NCBI RefSeq assembly: GCF_022458985.1
Contig: NC_061789.1
Location: 12,492,175-12,556,174 of the forward strand
DNA: 64,000 nucleotides
Reading direction: 5' to 3'
Source: Mugil cephalus
Taxonomy: Eukaryota; Chordata; Actinopteri; Mugiliformes; Mugilidae
A program made the position numbers and the translations under genes. Each line of letters starts with the position of its first letter. Position 1 is the stretch's first letter. Below are positions 57,065 to 64,000 of this stretch, piece by piece. Under the pieces are notes generated by a model, which did no database searches, was not told the origin of the DNA, and saw only the letters and a program-made list of their open reading frames with translations.

Positions 57065-58551
57065 GGCTTTTTCAAAAAAGTGACAATAGCTTTTTACCCA
57101 TAAAACTAAGGAGTCACAACATTGGCTTGAAGTAAAGCACAGCTTGATGTCTGAATACAATACAGATGAGCAACATGTACTTAACTGTTCAAATACATTT
57201 TGTAAAAATATAGCTGTAGCAATTCTAATTTTAGTTTTCAGTATATGATGCACATACATGCTATCAGCATTAATTACAAAAAGCTAGGCTTGTAGGGAGA
57301 TTAAGGTAGCATTAACTGTAGAGGTAATAAAACAAAAGGGATATTCATAGTGTTAGTTTAACAATACAGTGAGTGTGTTACTTCTGAGAAGAATGATACA
57401 AAAGAGTCAAATAACATGATTAGAACAAAAAGAGGAGTACACTGTATCACACCAGGACTGACGGCAGCTTTGTTACTGTTATTAGCAAGCACGACGCTCT
57501 CCTTAGTGAGGCTGCTCAGCCAGTAGTGATGCGAATAATAATCAAATGTGCTGCACAAAAGATTTCTCAGAAATGCCCACAGAGCATCGAAGGTTTCTCT
57601 TGTTCCCCGTCACCAAAACACCTGGACATTTTTAATCCAATATGTAGTCAAGTTTTCAGATTTGAACTTCTGGGTAGCTATAGGGTTCAGACACTCGTAG
57701 GGAAATATTGAAGATATAGAGAAGAAAGAAAAAAAAATAAAAATACCATAAACTTGACAGGTCCGATTGGAGCCAAATGCATAAAATACTGGATCTCTTA
57801 AGATTTTTAAGGGTTAATAGCACTGTTGGTGTTAGCAAACCTTTTCCCAGTCTGATTTTTTTTTTTTTTTTTTTTTTTTTCAGGCATCGTTCAATCCGTT
57901 GACGATGGACCGACGTGAATCGTACTAGGGCTGAAACTGCTGGCGAAGAGGCTACGGTACATTTCAGGCAACAAGAACTAGCACGGGCGGTTGCTTTTTT
58001 TTTAACTCGGCGGCGACGCGTCCGCCTCCGTTTAAGCGACCTCGCGTCACCTCGGCGAAACCGTCACCTGCGTTTTTAAAGGTTTGAGACGACAGGACAA
58101 ATGGGTTTTTCTGTTTTCAGCTAAAACGCAGAATGCGCGCAGAATGTTTTTGGCAATATTTCTTCCACTCAATGCTGTAAACAAAAAAAAAAAAAAACGA
58201 AACATAAAAGGTGGACAACCAGTGGAGGAATACACTGAAGACATTCCACGGTCTGCTTTACAAACATCCAATCGATTTTAGAAGGCCTCGAGAAATTCAA
58301 AGACTACACAGAATACATTGTTAGAAAAGAACTATGGTCTATAATAGTCCATCCTGTTCTCCTAAATTTGACCCTATGCTCATTTTGTTTTTCAAAGTAA
58401 ATGGTAGGTATAACTGTTGTAGCTACACATGGGAAGGACAGAATCTGAAGTACATGGTTTTTGTGTTTCGTGTATACTGGTGTGTTTCTCTTGTGTCTTT
58501 AGCCACCCTCACCACTAGCAGTTATGTTCCCCTGAAACAGCGGAGAAAGTC
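57065..58551 (-). other. rac2: Probable Rac 3' UTR
   Basis: Noncoding sequence from the stop to the poly(A) signal with no other gene. Long 3' UTRs are usual for Rac genes. Short ORFs on either strand have no protein signature. Confidence 0.5.
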
Positions 58552-63561
<5,010 letters not shown>

Positions 63562-63900
63562 TGCGACGCAGATACAGGAATGCTAAGTTAGCCCGGGAGG
63601 CAGCTAACGTTAGCTCAAGTCTCTTTTTTTTTCCTTTGTCCGGATTTGCTCGCTGGCGAAACGGCACCAAAAAGCGTCTCTGTGCCGGCCCTCTTTCGTT
63701 ACGGCGGAGCTCCCCGGTGCGTTGAACTTCTTGCGGGGCGGCGGGAAACTTAGGGTGAAGTATTCGACACTTTTAACGCAAGTTTGCTCAGAAATTCCCT
63801 TCCGACATTCCCATGCTTTCGTGAGACTGGTCTGGAAAGCTAGGAAGCAAAACAGTCGGCAGCGGCCACCACCCCTGAGGAAAAAAAAAATGAAGCTGTA
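63562..63900 (-). promoter_or_regulatory. rac2: Rac promoter and 5' UTR
   Basis: Upstream of the start on the minus strand the sequence is CpG-rich (CGGCGGAGCTCCCCGGTGCG, GGGCGGCGGGAAAC). No TATA box is evident near the likely start. Consistent with a broad CpG-type promoter. Confidence 0.5.
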
Positions 63901-64000
63901 GACGCCACCGCCAGCTGGTGCATCCGGTACATCCGGGTCGAAACGCCCACAGAAAATGTACCGGTATAAAAAAATTCCAAAGGTCACTAGCTGGGAATCC

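Overview
The window is vertebrate nuclear DNA from a ray-finned fish, most likely a percomorph-type teleost. The evidence is compact multi-exon genes with GT-AG introns of about 80 bp to several kb, proteins that read as vertebrate orthologs, and a typical teleost repeat load (Tc1/mariner-like and hAT-like DNA elements, short fragments of non-LTR retrotransposons, many microsatellites). There are no bacterial operons, no CRISPR array and no recognisable virus-derived element. The real genes were assembled by hand from exons whose reading phases close exactly.

Layout. (1) 0.6-9 kb, minus strand: an 11-exon 3-beta-HSD-like short-chain dehydrogenase, sdr42e2. (2) 15.4-26.1 kb, minus: three-exon mosmo, a 167-aa four-helix membrane regulator of Smoothened, with a CpG-rich 5' end near 26.3-27.1 kb and LINE and Tc1-like fragments in its long first intron. 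(3) 29.7-36.2 kb, minus: a BTB-BACK-Kelch gene of 11 coding exons (634 aa, paralog not assigned) with a LINE fragment and Tc1-like fragments in its introns. (4) 38.1-41.6 kb, minus: two-exon anks4b (ankyrin-SAM brush-border scaffold). (5) 43.6-44.1 kb, minus: a single-exon, 177-aa, apparently tail-anchored protein I do not recognise, with two perfect CRE palindromes just upstream. (6) 45.4-48.8 kb, plus: nine-exon slc25a17 (peroxisomal carrier PMP34). (7) 50.7-52.7 kb, minus: six-exon dxo (RNA 5'-end decapping exoribonuclease). (8) 54.7-56.8 kb, plus: six-exon stk19 (winged-helix repair factor), head to head with dxo. (9) 57.0-63.6 kb, minus: six-exon Rac GTPase, most likely rac2.

The genes do not form one pathway; this is ordinary vertebrate synteny. 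From memory of the human map, mosmo, sdr42e2 and anks4b lie together on human 16p12, slc25a17 and RAC2 on 22q13, and DXO with STK19 are adjacent in the MHC class III region. The window therefore joins three human linkage groups. Two convergent pairs (slc25a17/dxo and stk19/rac2) end within a few hundred bases of each other, and dxo/stk19 diverge from a region of about 2 kb that has taken up a MITE-like element.

The least explained items are the CRE-associated tail-anchored ORF, a near-perfect 63-nt hairpin at 37.2 kb, a 29-bp-arm palindrome at 15.9 kb, and several uncatalogued interspersed repeats. I found no strong evidence for a wholly new biological system.
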